Position numbers and translations under genes: made by a program | Notes under the pieces: model-generated | The model's database searches: none | What the model saw: the letters and a program-made list of their open reading frames with translations, nothing else | What the model was told of the DNA's origin: nothing | Shown here: in pieces, positions 42,472 to 52,600 of the stretch | Layout of the letters: each line of letters starts with the position of its first letter | Numbering within the stretch: position 1 is the first letter of the stretch | Source: JAKQHY01 sp034429475 | GTDB taxonomy: Bacteria > Chloroflexota > Anaerolineae > B4-G1 > SLSP01 | Direction: 5' to 3' | Assembly: GCA_034429475.1 (NCBI GenBank) | Contig: DAOUGD010000021.1 | Span: forward strand, 1-62,277 | Length of the DNA: 62,277 nucleotides

Positions 42472-43045
42472 AACAAATTCGGATTGCAGGCCAAATCCCT
42501 GTTTGGTTCTGGCTTGTCCAGGCTATGTATTGAAAGAATCATTCTGGTCGGTCATAGTATGGGTGGCAGTGTTGCGGGTGTTTATGCCGGTGTTTATCCT
42601 GAACGAGTAGCTGGGTTATTTCTAGTTGACCTGTCCGGCGACTCGACCCAAATGCCGGTTGAAGAAGTGCAACAGTATCTTGGCGCTTTGGAATCCCAGG
42701 CCTACTCAAATGTTGTCAAAGGTTACTGGAGTCAACTTTTGACCGGTTCGAGTGAAACAACGCGGGCGAAAGCTATGCAGGATTTGCGCGACACGCCCAA
42801 AGCCACCATTGTCAGTGTTTTCAAAGAACTTCTCAAATACAATCCCGCGCCGGCATTGGAACGTTACGATGGGCCAAAGTTATCGGTCATTACAGCGATC
42901 AACGAAACTCCTTTTAGTGTACACAAACCTTATGTTCAACCTTCCATACAAAATGATAACAGGGACAGGACACTGGCTACAACTGGATAAACCAGAGGAA
43001 TTTAATCGGATAATGGATGAATTTCTTTCGTCCGTTGATAGTTGA
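42472..43045 (+). pseudogene. Alpha/beta hydrolase fragment, 5'-truncated and frameshifted
   Basis: The reading frame lacks its first third; the element to the left removed it. It contains the nucleophile elbow LVGHSMGGSVAGVYAG and a lid region. Near 42.9 kb the frame shifts: the first frame ends at 42990, while the expected histidine segment GTGHWLQLDKPEEFNRIMDEF continues in another frame to 43045. The gene is thus dead. It lies about 70 bp in front of a probable attC site, so it was probably an integron cassette gene. Confidence 0.7.
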
Positions 43046-43113
43046 GTTTTTCAAGCTTTTGTGCTAAAGTTAAGCAGGTTTGTTATTCAGCGGAGTCTTG
43101 CCAACCACCTACC

Positions 43114-43239
43114 CACTAACAAATCGTTGTAGCCGAATTGCTAATCCTGGCTTAAAATGAAGTAGCTTGGGTCACAATCATTTGGGTAATTGTTGGTATC
43201 TTCGCCAACCCGCAATCGGCAAAACTCAAGCGTTAGATG
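43114..43239 (+). repeat. Probable integron attC recombination site
   Basis: The left end ACTAACAAATCGTTGTAGCC and the right end CAAAACTCAAGCGTTAGATG resemble the two ends of known attC (59-base element) sites. The right end has the core GTTAGAT (matches GTTRRRY). The inner arms GCCGAATTGC (43132-43141) and GCAATCGGC (43212-43220) pair except for one extra base, as expected for an extrahelical base. The total length is about 126 bp, within the attC range. Orientation matches the upstream hydrolase gene. No integrase is in the window. Confidence 0.65.
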
Positions 43240-43329
43240 GACGCCACTTTCGCGGCGCTTAAGAGAAATATTTTCTCCGGTACATCTGAATACACATAAA
43301 AACTACAGTGATTAGTTGAGGAGGAATCA

Positions 43330-43821
43330 ATGAGCAATTTCCAAGAAGGGTTTCAATTACTTGAAAAGTTATTCGGTAATGGTAAAGACAATATCATAGC
43401 TTTAGGTACTATTGCACGAGAAACAAATAGTAATGGACAACCACGGCCAGTTGTACGTAGTGTAGATGCCTACTATGAAGAGGGTGTGTTTTACGTGACC
43501 ACCCACAGAAAGTCAAACAAAATGCAACAAATTGAACTTAATCCGGAGGTTTCAATTGCATCTTGCACAGAAATGTTTACTGCAAGTGGTATTGGCAAAA
43601 ATATAGGTTGGGTATTAGACCCAAAGAATGCCGATTTAAGAAATAAACTTAGAACCGCATTTGCGCCTTGGTATGATAGCGCGAATAATGAACAGGATGA
43701 GAATTGCTGTATTTTAGCCATTCAACTCACCAGAGGAACGCTAAATATTAACCATTGGGAAAAGCTATACCATATGGACTTTATCAACAAAGCAGAGATG
43801 GAAAATGGCGGGGTATTTTAA
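43330..43821 (+). CDS. Pyridoxamine 5'-phosphate oxidase-like flavin-binding protein
   Basis: The 163-aa protein shows a split-barrel PNPOx-like pattern: an N-terminal helix, a strand region RPVVRSVDAYYEEGVFYVTT, KSNKMQQIELNPEVSI and a C-terminal INHWEKLYHMDF. Members bind FMN, F420 or haem; the specific substrate cannot be told. GAGGAGG precedes ATG 43330. It follows the attC site by 90 bp, so it may be a cassette gene, but I see no attC after it. Its DNA is clearly more AT-rich than its surroundings, consistent with acquisition. Confidence 0.72.
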   Translation: MSNFQEGFQLLEKLFGNGKDNIIALGTIARETNSNGQPRPVVRSVDAYYEEGVFYVTTHRKSNKMQQIELNPEVSIASCTEMFTASGIGKNIGWVLDPKNADLRNKLRTAFAPWYDSANNEQDENCCILAIQLTRGTLNINHWEKLYHMDFINKAEMENGGVF

Positions 43822-44012
43822 AAGTAATGAGGATTAAAGATAGAAGTTATACTGCCCCTGGGGTCTTCTTCAATGTCCCGGACTGTATCAGGCCGGCAAT
43901 TGAAAAGACCCATAGAGCACTGCGATTGACCCGATCCTGATCAGTCGCATAATGGATGCTGGCCTGGCACAATATGTAACTTATGCGCCCACAATTTGCA
44001 TTTGAACAAATC

Positions 44013-44021
44013 TGTTATAAT
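44013..44021 (+). promoter_or_regulatory. Extended -10 promoter of the esterase gene
   Basis: TGTTATAAT is a full extended -10 element. A TTTGCA 15 bp upstream is a weak -35. Transcription would start near 44028 and give a leader of about 230 nt. Confidence 0.5.
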
Positions 44022-44044
44022 GAAACCAGCACAGAAAAAGAATC

Positions 44045-44149
44045 TGCCCCGCGATGTACAGCCATCCGGGGCAATAACCATCAGCGACTGCGCACCGTGG
44101 TGGAATCCGTATGACCCATTCCGCCCCCGCGCGCAGTCGCCGGGGGCGG
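44045..44149 (+). ncRNA. Structured leader with predicted pseudoknot
   Basis: Three perfect or near-perfect pairings lie between the promoter and the esterase start: TGCCCC/GGGGCA (44045-44050, 44068-44073), GCGACTGCGC/GCGCAGTCGC (44084-44093, 44131-44140) enclosing GGAAT/ATTCC, and CCGCCCCCG/CGGGGGCGG (44121-44129, 44141-44149). The last two interleave and form an H-type pseudoknot or two exclusive hairpins. A cis-regulatory RNA is plausible; a terminator of the upstream gene is the alternative. I do not recognise a known riboswitch class. Confidence 0.45.
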
Positions 44150-44257
44150 TGTTATTGAGAAACGTGGCAGAGAGCGATCTGGAGATAAATGCTATATAGC
44201 CAAAGGTATAGGGGAAGGATATATAGCGGTATATATATGATATAAGGAGTAAATTTC

Positions 44258-45160
44258 GTGAAAAAAAATGATGATGCATTTGAGGCGCCAGTTCCGGCGC
44301 CATTGGACCACACGATGACGGCGATCGCCATCCCCGAGCAGCCGAATGCGATCGAGATCGGCACCCCCCCGCTCCCCGACGCGACGGCCCAAGAGGCGTG
44401 GCACTCGCAATATGGCAGCCGGTTCGCGCGTAACGTCACGGTTGCGACGATCACGCCGTTCCTGCCCGATCCAGCCAGCGCCAGCGGCGCCGCGGTCGTC
44501 GTTGCGCCAGGCGGCGGTTTCTTCTCATTATCAATGGAGAACGAAGGCTGGAATGTCGCTCGTGCTCTGGTCAAGCGCGGTGTTGCGGCATTCGTCCTTA
44601 AGTATCGCCTGACCCAGACGCCGGCGGACATGGCCGAATTCAAACGTTCGATGGACAAGATGTTCTCGAACACTGAGCGCCGGCCTCCGCGCCCCGATCC
44701 GGAGCAGATGAAAGTTCACCTCGCGCCGCAGCTCGAGGACTCGTGTGTCGCCTTCGCCCTGATCCGGAATCGCGCCGCCACGTGGCAGATCGATCCGGAC
44801 CGTATCGGCATGGTGGGCTTTTCAGCCGGCGCCATGCTTACCATAGCGACTGCGCTCGTCGGTGAGAACGCCAAGCCGGCGTTCATCGGCGACATCTACG
44901 GGCCGCTGGCTGCGCTGACCGTTCCGGACGACGCTCCGCCGCTGTTCGTCGCGCTCGCCGCCGACGATCCTTTCTTCGCCAATAGCGGATTCGGGCTGAT
45001 CGAGAGCTGGCGCGCGGCCAAGAAGCCAGTCGAATTTCACCTCTATGAGCAGGGCGGGCACGGCTTCGGCATGTACCCCAAGGAAACGACCAGCACCGGC
45101 TGGTTCAATGCCTTCGTGAGCTGGCTCACTATGCACGGGATGCTCAAGCCCAAGGCATGA
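44258..45160 (+). CDS. Alpha/beta hydrolase (acetyl-esterase-like)
   Basis: The 300-aa protein starts at GTG 44258 after AAGGAG. It has the oxyanion motif VVAPGGGFF, the nucleophile elbow GMVGFSAGAML, an acid in FVALAADDPFF and the catalytic His in EQGGHGFGMY, as in BD-FAE/Aes-like esterases that hydrolyse acetyl or short acyl esters. No signal peptide is seen, so it is cytoplasmic. It is preceded by a structured leader, which suggests regulated expression. Confidence 0.85.
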   Translation: MKKNDDAFEAPVPAPLDHTMTAIAIPEQPNAIEIGTPPLPDATAQEAWHSQYGSRFARNVTVATITPFLPDPASASGAAVVVAPGGGFFSLSMENEGWNVARALVKRGVAAFVLKYRLTQTPADMAEFKRSMDKMFSNTERRPPRPDPEQMKVHLAPQLEDSCVAFALIRNRAATWQIDPDRIGMVGFSAGAMLTIATALVGENAKPAFIGDIYGPLAALTVPDDAPPLFVALAADDPFFANSGFGLIESWRAAKKPVEFHLYEQGGHGFGMYPKETTSTGWFNAFVSWLTMHGMLKPKA

Positions 45161-45252
45161 TGGTGGGTGGGGCAAGCGTCCGGCCGCAATGACGGCATTG
45201 GCCGGACGCTTGCCTTGCGACATGCTGACGACAGTCTTGCCCGGGGTCTGCG

Positions 45253-45522
45253 ACGATTGAGGCCCAGTCGCACGCCGCCCTCCAACCCGAGCACCCCTAC
45301 CGCGCCCTCCGGCGCGGTAACCTCGCCCTCCTCGAACAACATTACCCCCAGGCCCTCGCTGCATACCAAACCTTCATCGCGGTCCTGCCCCGTAACCCTG
45401 GCGGGCATTACGGCCTCGGCCTCGTCCACCTCGCCGCTGGCGCACCCGACGCCGCCCTTGCCGCCTACACCCAGGCCCTCGCCCTCACCACCGCCCCCCA
45501 CGACGCCCAAGACGCCCCCTAA
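45253..45522 (+). pseudogene. TPR-repeat gene remnant
   Basis: An open frame without a start codon encodes two TPR-like units (EQHYPQALAAYQTFIAVLP; GGHYGLGLVHLAAGAPDAAL, ending in AAYTQALAL). It stops at TAA 45522. The proline-rich frame covering the same DNA is a shadow. It is probably the 3' end of a larger gene broken by mobile elements. Confidence 0.55.
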
Positions 45523-45568
45523 AATGCCCCCCATTGTCAAGACCACGAAACGGGAAAAATAAGGTGGA

Positions 45569-45920
45569 TTAGCAAGTTCCAAGGTCTGGCGCCTTAACAG
45601 CAAAATACACCGCTGCTGGTACCGCGTAATCCAGGCTCTGATGATGGTAGCGCTCGTGATTGTAGAAGCGGAAGTAGGCCTCCAAGCCTTGGGTTAGTGC
45701 CGCTACTGACGAGTAATCGCGGATGTAGATATCTTCGTACTTGACCGTGCACCACAGACGTTCGACGAAGGTATTGTCGAAGGCTCGCCCTCGGCCATCC
45801 ATGCTGATGCGGATGCCCGCCGCCGCCAATGCCCCGGTGAAGGCGTGGGCCGTGAACTGCGCGCCCTGGTCAGTGTCGAAGATTTCTGGTTGCCCGTGCT
45901 CGAGTGCCTGGTGGAGTGCA
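45569..45920 (-). pseudogene. IS3-family transposase, 3' fragment
   Basis: The minus strand encodes the end of an IS3-type rve integrase core: GQPEIFDTDQGAQFTAHAF, ISMDGRGRAFDNTFVERLW, YEDIYIRDY and YFRFYNHERYHHQSLDY. The DDE aspartate and glutamate are kept, but the N-terminal domain and the first aspartate are missing. At about 45.9 kb it is joined directly to IS1-like sequence on the opposite strand. Confidence 0.75.
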
Positions 45921-46204
45921 TGAACCTGACCATTCGCCAGGGGGTGTCCTTGCTGGTGCGGCGCACCTGGGGGACAGCGCAAACGGCCGGGGCGCTACGC
46001 CTGCACCTCCTCTGGTGGCAAGGCTATTACCACTTCGTGCGGCCGCATGAGGCCCTGCGCCAAGAGTATCCCCAGCCGCTCCCCCGCCAGGGCCGGCAAC
46101 GGGCCAAATGCTATCGGGAGCGGACACCCGCAATGGCGGCAGGCCTCGCCGACCACCGCTGGACGGTGCAGGAGTTCCTCAGCTTCCCCGTCCCGGCCGC
46201 ATAG
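45905..46204 (+). pseudogene. IS1-like transposase, 3' fragment
   Basis: The plus strand encodes VNLTIRQG-type sequence (here MNLTIRQGVSLLVRRTWG), LRLHLLWWQGYYHFVRPHEA and RWTVQEFLSFPVPAA, about 90% like the end of the copy at 61.9-62.2 kb. Only the last third of the gene is present, fused to an IS3 fragment. A terminal hairpin GGAACG/CGTTCC (46215-46241) follows the stop in both copies. Confidence 0.7.
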
Positions 46205-46214
46205 GGGAATCCGC

Positions 46215-46241
46215 GGAACGTTACGCCCCGAGAGGCGTTCC
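46215..46241. repeat. Terminal hairpin of the IS1-like element
   Basis: GGAACG (46215-46220) pairs with CGTTCC (46236-46241). The same hairpin lies at 62229-62255 after the second copy, so it marks the right end of this element type. Confidence 0.5.
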
Positions 46242-46495
46242 ACACCAGCGGCGTGTCCCCCGTCGCAATCTTCCCAAGAATGGGCACAGAGGAGGTGAAT
46301 TGCTCGCCCAGCTCTCCGCCTGCTGGTGCTGGCGGCCCATTTTTCGCCCTTATGAGCGGTGCTGACAGGCCCATGGAGGGGGGATCAGTATGTGTAGAAT
46401 TATCCACCATATATGCCCGGGAGTACCGAGGGATTGAAGCATACCACTTCTAACCAAAAAACTTGCAAGATAGGGAAATTATGACTTCTTTCCTA

Positions 46496-46523
46496 TTGCT
46501 TTTTAGGAAAAGGATGTTAGAAT
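46496..46523 (+). promoter_or_regulatory. Promoter of the RHS toxin gene
   Basis: TTGCTT (46496-46501), a 16-bp spacer and TAGAAT (46518-46523) with an upstream TG (extended -10) precede the start codon by about 100 bp. The rest of the 46.2-46.6 kb gap holds IS debris and no gene. Confidence 0.5.
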
Positions 46524-46619
46524 TTGATATGAATATTAACGAAATGCACGTCAAAATTCAGTCCACTACTTAACTTTTTGTGTAGCAACACAGACTTATC
46601 TTTCAGGGGAGGTCCACGT

Positions 46620-49600
46620 ATGAAGTCCTGGCAGCGTTCGGTGCAAAAGCTCATCTCAGTTGTGACGGTGTTTTCCATGTTGATGGGAATGGTCCCGTGG
46701 GGCGCGGTTTTGCCGGCGGCAGCGGCAGAAGTGACGCCGGAAGAAAAGACGCCGCTGGCTGCGGTTGCCAGCGTCGCGCGTGACGCCGGAGCGTCGGCAG
46801 TCCGGCAAGCGCCAAAGGCGACCCACTTTGTCTTCTTGCCGTTGGTCGCCAGCCAGTACACCCCGCCGACGACCACGCAGGTTGATCCGGAGACCGGCGG
46901 CGTCGTCACCGGCGGCGCCATGACGCTGACCTTCGCGCCGGGAACGCTGACTGAGACCGTGACGGTGGCCTATCAGCCTCTTGGCGCGCCAGACCACATC
47001 CCCGCCGAGACGACGCTGGTGGGACAGCCTTTCGCGCTCACGGCGCAGACGTTGGCGGGGACGCCCGTGACACAGTTTGCGCCTGAAGTGGCAATGCGCA
47101 CGGTAAACGGCTTGCCCGATTACGTCGTGACCAACACCGTCGTCATCACCGTGACGTACAACGACGCCGACGTCGCCGGGCTGGACGAGCGCAGTTTGCA
47201 GCTCTACACCCGCGCCGAGAACGAAAACTACTGGCAGCCGCTGCTGACCGTGGTGGATCCAGCCGCTAACGTCGCCCGCGCGCCGCTGAATCACTTCAGC
47301 CGCTTTGCGCTGCTGGGACGGACGGCGGTGCCGTCGGAAACGCTTGTCATCCTCGACCCCGACCACGGCGGCGCGGACCCCGGCGGGACGGTGACAACGC
47401 CCGCGAGTTACGCGCTGGAGGAGAAGACGCTGAACCTGGACACCGCGCTGGCCGTCAGGGGTTACTTGCAGGCGTGCGGCGTCAATGTGCTGATGACGCG
47501 CGAGGACGACAGCAGCCTCTCCGCGCAATGGCGGGCCGATTTCATCAACAGTCACGCGCCTTCGGGCACGACGACGATTGCGTTCAATATCCTCAGCCAC
47601 GAGATGAGCGGCTTTATGGGCGGGCCGCTCGGCATTGTGGACTTGAGCCAGACCGACGACGTGAGCTTCACGCAGCAGTTGATTGACGACGTCGCGGCGG
47701 CGACTTCCTTGCCCGGCTATCGCGGCGTCAAGGACGCGCGCACCTGGGGCGGCGACGGCCTCTATCTGCCCACGCACGTCCCCACCGTGACTTACGCCCA
47801 TCTCGAAGCGGCGTTTATGGATTCCTACTATGACCGTGATAATGTGATTGATCCCCACCTGGAAACCATCGCGGGCGGCATCTACAACGGCATCATCGCC
47901 AGCCTGGCATTGACGGCGTGCGTCCCGTTCAGCGCCACGGTGGCCAACGACGTGCCCGTGACGCGGCGGACTGGGCTGGGCGACGGCGTGGCCTACACCG
48001 CGCAGGGCGTTAACCCTGTCACCGGCAATCAATTCCAGTGGTTCCGCGACCTGTTTGTGCCGGGCGCGGGCCTCAACGTGGACCTCGTCCGCTATTACAA
48101 CTCGCTCTCGAACGAAGTCGGCCTGTTCGGCAAGGGCTGGTCGAGCCTGTACGATATGCGCGTCAAGTTGGAGGATGGCGCGGCGCTGGTCAAGTACGCG
48201 GACGGACGCTGGGGCAAGTTCACGCCGGGCGCGGATGGCTACGAGGCCGAGCCGGGCGTCTTTGACGTGCTGACGGCGGAAGGGGGCGGCTACGTCCTCA
48301 CCACGCCGGAGCAGGTCCGCTTCGAGTTCGACGGCGCGGGCGTGTTGCAGGCGATCCGCAACGAGGATGGGCAGGCGCTCACGCTGAGTTATGCCGGCGG
48401 CGCGCTGGATGCGATTGTGGACGCCAGCGGGCGCACGTTTGACGTGACGACTGACAGCAATGGACTGGTCACGCGGATCACCGATCCGGCGTGGCGCACG
48501 ATTGTGTATACCTACGGCGTGCAGAGTTTGCAACACACCACCTACCTGCGTCAACTGCGCGGGCCGCAAGCCGTGAACGCCGGGACGGATTTGCTGGCGA
48601 TGACCAACGCCAACGGCGGCAGCACGAATTACGCCTATGACGCGGCCGGCGGCTATCTCAGCCGCGTATCCGATCCGATGGGCATTACCTATTTGGAGAA
48701 CCAGTACACGCCGGATGGCAAAGTTGCCAGCCAGAAGAACGGCAAGGAAGACCAGGGCGAGTGGGACTACGACCTGGAAAATATGAAAGCCACGTTCACC
48801 GACAACGAGGGGAACAAAACCATCTACTATTTCGACAGCCAATACCGCGTCAGCAAGGAAGAGGACGCACTGGGTTTCACCGTCGAGTACGAGTACGACG
48901 ACAAAGACAACATCACCATGCGCAAGGACAAGCGCGGCAACGTTTGGCGCTACACCTATGATGAGCGCGGCAACATGCTCACGCAGAGCGATCCGTTGGA
49001 TACGTGGTCGCTGTATGACCGCGACGTAACGACCTGGACGTACGACGACAAGAACAACCCGCTCAGCATGACGGACGCGCTGAACCACACCTGGACCTAC
49101 GAATACAACGACAAGGGCAATCCCATCCACATCGTCGAGCCAAACGGCGCGGAGACCTTCGCCGAATACGATAGCAAGGGCCAGATGACCAAGCTGACTG
49201 ACGCCGAGGAGCGTGTCACGACGTTTGTCTATGATGATCACGGCAACCGCACCGAGACGCACTACGCCGACGGGGGCTGGACGAAATCCACTTATGACGA
49301 CGCCGGACACGAACTCTCGCGCACCGAATGTCTCAACCCGCCGGCGTGCAGCGAGACGCGCGTCACGACGAATGTATACGACAAGAACGGCAATGTCACC
49401 CAAACGACCGACCCCGAAGGCGCAATCACGCGCTTCGAGTACGACAAGAACAACATGCTCGTCAAGAAGATTGACCGGCGCAACGGCGAATGGATGTGGG
49501 AATACGACGACGAACTCAATCCCACGAAAGAGACCGACCCGCTGAAGCGCGTCACCACGCACACCTACAACAAGATGAGCAAGCGCCTCAGCACCACGGA

Positions 49601-52600
49601 CGCCGAGAACCGCACGACTTCCTTTGAATATGACAAGCTCTACCGGATGACGCAAGTGACCGACCCGGCGGGCAGCATCTACACTTACGAGTACGATCCC
49701 AACGGCAACTTGCTCACCCTCACCGATCCGCTGAACTACCGGACGCGCTTTGTGTACGACGCCACGAACCGCCGCAAATTCGTGTACGACGCGCTGGGCG
49801 GGATGACTGAGTATTGCTATGACCCGCTCGACCGCATCGTGCAGGCGTTCGATCCGCGCCGCGCCGAGGTGCAGTTGACCTACGACAGCGTGGGCAACCA
49901 GGTTGAGGTGCTGGACCCGCTCGGCAATCGCATGACGCTGGGCTACGACAAAGTCCACAACGTCACGCGCCAGACCGTCGGCATCCCCTCCGATGGCGTG
50001 GAAAGTGATGGCGCGACGACGACGATGGTGTACGACGCGCGCAACCGCGTCATCCGCAGCACCGATCCCCTGAGCCGCACGACACGCACCGACTACGATG
50101 GCGTGGGCAACGTGGTCAAGATGACCGACCCGCTGGGGTTTGCCAGCACGTTTGTCTACAACAAGAATGGCTGGATGACGACGATGACCGACGCGCTGGG
50201 CGGTATCACGGCCTACGAGTATGATCCCGAAGGCGCGACGACGGCCATGGTGGACGCCAACGGCCACCGCACCGGCTACGGCTATGACCTGGCCGGGCAA
50301 TTGCTCACGGTGACGGATCCACTGAATCAAAGCACGACGTTTGGGTACGACAAGGTTGGCAATCAAACCAAAGTCACCAACGCGCGCGGGCAGACGACGA
50401 CCTACGCATACAACGCCCTGAACCTGCTCGTCCAAGAGACCGATCCCCTGGCCCACGTGACGACCTACGAGTATGACCAGCTCCGCCGCATGACAGCGCG
50501 CACGGACGCCGCCGGCAAGATGACGCGCTACGCCTACAACGCGCTCGGCTGGCTGACCAGCGTGACCGATGCCCTGAATCAGACCACGCGCTACGAGTAC
50601 GATGAAGTCGGCAACCGCACCGCCATTGTGGATGCCAACGGCATCACCACCACGTTCGAGTACAACTTCCTCGACCAGCTCAAGCGCGAGATCAACCCGC
50701 TGGAGAAGACCTGGGAATACAGCTACGACGCGCGCGGCAACATGGTGCGCCGCGTGGACGGCAAGTGGCAGGCGACGTATTACGAGTACGATAAAGCCAA
50801 CCAACTGATTGCGACGGTGTACGGCGAGAGCGCCAATATGTCCGCCGTTGCCTTTGAGTATGACGCCAACGGCAACGAGATCGCCATGCGCGACTGGAAC
50901 GGCGACTGGACGTACACCTACGACGCGCTCAACCGCCGCCTTAGCGCCACGGACTACCAGGGCCGCACACTCCAATGGGAATACGACGCGGTGGGCAACC
51001 GCGCAGCGATGGTGTACCCGGCCACTTCGACAGGCTCAGGGCAGGTTCGGCGCGTGGAGATGGCCTACGACGCCGCCGACCAACTGGCGACCCTGACCGA
51101 CTTTACCGGCCGCGCCCACACCTGGGACTACGACCCGCTGGGCTACATCCAGGCGCAGGTCAACCCCAACAGCACGCGGGCGGACTACGTCTACGACGCC
51201 GCCGGGCGGCTGACGAGCCTCACGAACACCGGCGTGGGCGGCGCGGTGATTGCCAGCTACGCCTACACCCTCGACGCCGCGGGCAACCGCGTCCAGACCG
51301 CCGAGCAGCGCGGGCCGGAAAGCGTCACGCGCAGCTACGAGTACGACGACCTCTACCGCCTGACGCGCGCGCAGACGAATACGGGCCAGGATATGACCTA
51401 CGTGTATGACCCCGTGGGCAATCGCCTGCAAAAAGTGGGGACGCCGGAAGCCGCCGCCGGCAAACCGGCCATCCCCGAAGATACCGCCTATACCTTCAAC
51501 GCGCTCAACGCCATGCTCACCGCCGGGCCGACCGCCTTCGACTACGACGCCAACGGCAACCGCGTCCGCAAAACCGAGCCGCTCACAGCGAGCGGCTATC
51601 TCAGCGCCGCGTTGAACCTGGGCTGGGCGCCCACCGGCACTGTCACCACGCGCTACACCTACGACTACGAAAACCGCCTCACCGCCGTGCGCGAAACCGT
51701 GGCCTACACCGCTACCGAGTTCTTCGGCTCCGTCGCGCTGCCCGTGGGCCACATCAGCCCGACGATGGAAGCCGAGTACGTCTACGACGGCTATGGCCGC
51801 CGCGTCGAGAAGCACGTCACCACCTACATCACCGCCACCGGCGTCCTGACCGCGCTGGCCGTCTTCACCCGCGAGTACGTCTTCGACGGCCTCGCCCCCG
51901 TCGCGGAAGTGGAATATGAGGACACGAGCGTCACCCCGACCGTGCAGAGCGCCTACGTCTACGGCAACGGGCGCATGGTGCAACTCGTCCGCACCAAGGA
52001 CGTGACCACGACTGCCTACTGGTATCACTACGACGGCCTGGGCAGCGTCGTGGCGCTGACGGACGAGTCTGGCGCGGATGTGTGCCAGTGGAAGTATGAC
52101 GAATATGGGAATCCGTTGCAGGATTGCCCGGAGCTGAATCATTATACGTATACGGGGCAGGAGTATGACGCGGAGACGGGGTTGGTGCATTTCTTCGCGA
52201 GGTATTATGATGCGGAGACGGGGGTTTGGACAACACAAGATACATATCGTGGCGATCCTAATATACCTCTGACTCTGATACGTTATCAATATTCGGGGAA
52301 TAACCCGACAAATCGAATTGATAAGTATGGTTATTTTTGGCATATTGTAGGTGGAGCACTCGCTGGCGCAATAAAAGGTGCGGCATCAGAGTTAATCGGA
52401 CAAACGATTAGCAATGTGGTCCAAGGGAAAAATCCATTTGAATATGATTGGAAAAGTGTAGGTGCATCAGCCTTAGGAGGGGCAGTGGAAGGGGCTGTTC
52501 TAGTCGCAACAGGCAACCCGATGTTAGCAAGTGCTGCCGGTTCGTTCACTGAAGGCGCTGTTGATACTTGGGCACATGGAGGTTCTTTCAAAGATGGTTT

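Noticed and set aside
41097..42533. 478-codon plus-strand frame over the transposase-like gene
   Set aside because: The minus strand has a coherent protein with a ribosome binding site; this frame looks like a mirror of it.
45167..45562. Ser/Pro-rich 131-codon ORF
   Set aside because: Another frame of the same DNA encodes a convincing TPR remnant; the Pro/Ser content is typical of out-of-frame GC-rich DNA.
46656..50975. Very long open frame (1439 codons) on the minus strand inside the RHS gene
   Set aside because: It is a codon-bias shadow of the YD-repeat gene. Its translation is low-complexity Val/Gly/Arg/His-rich and has no domain or ribosome binding site.
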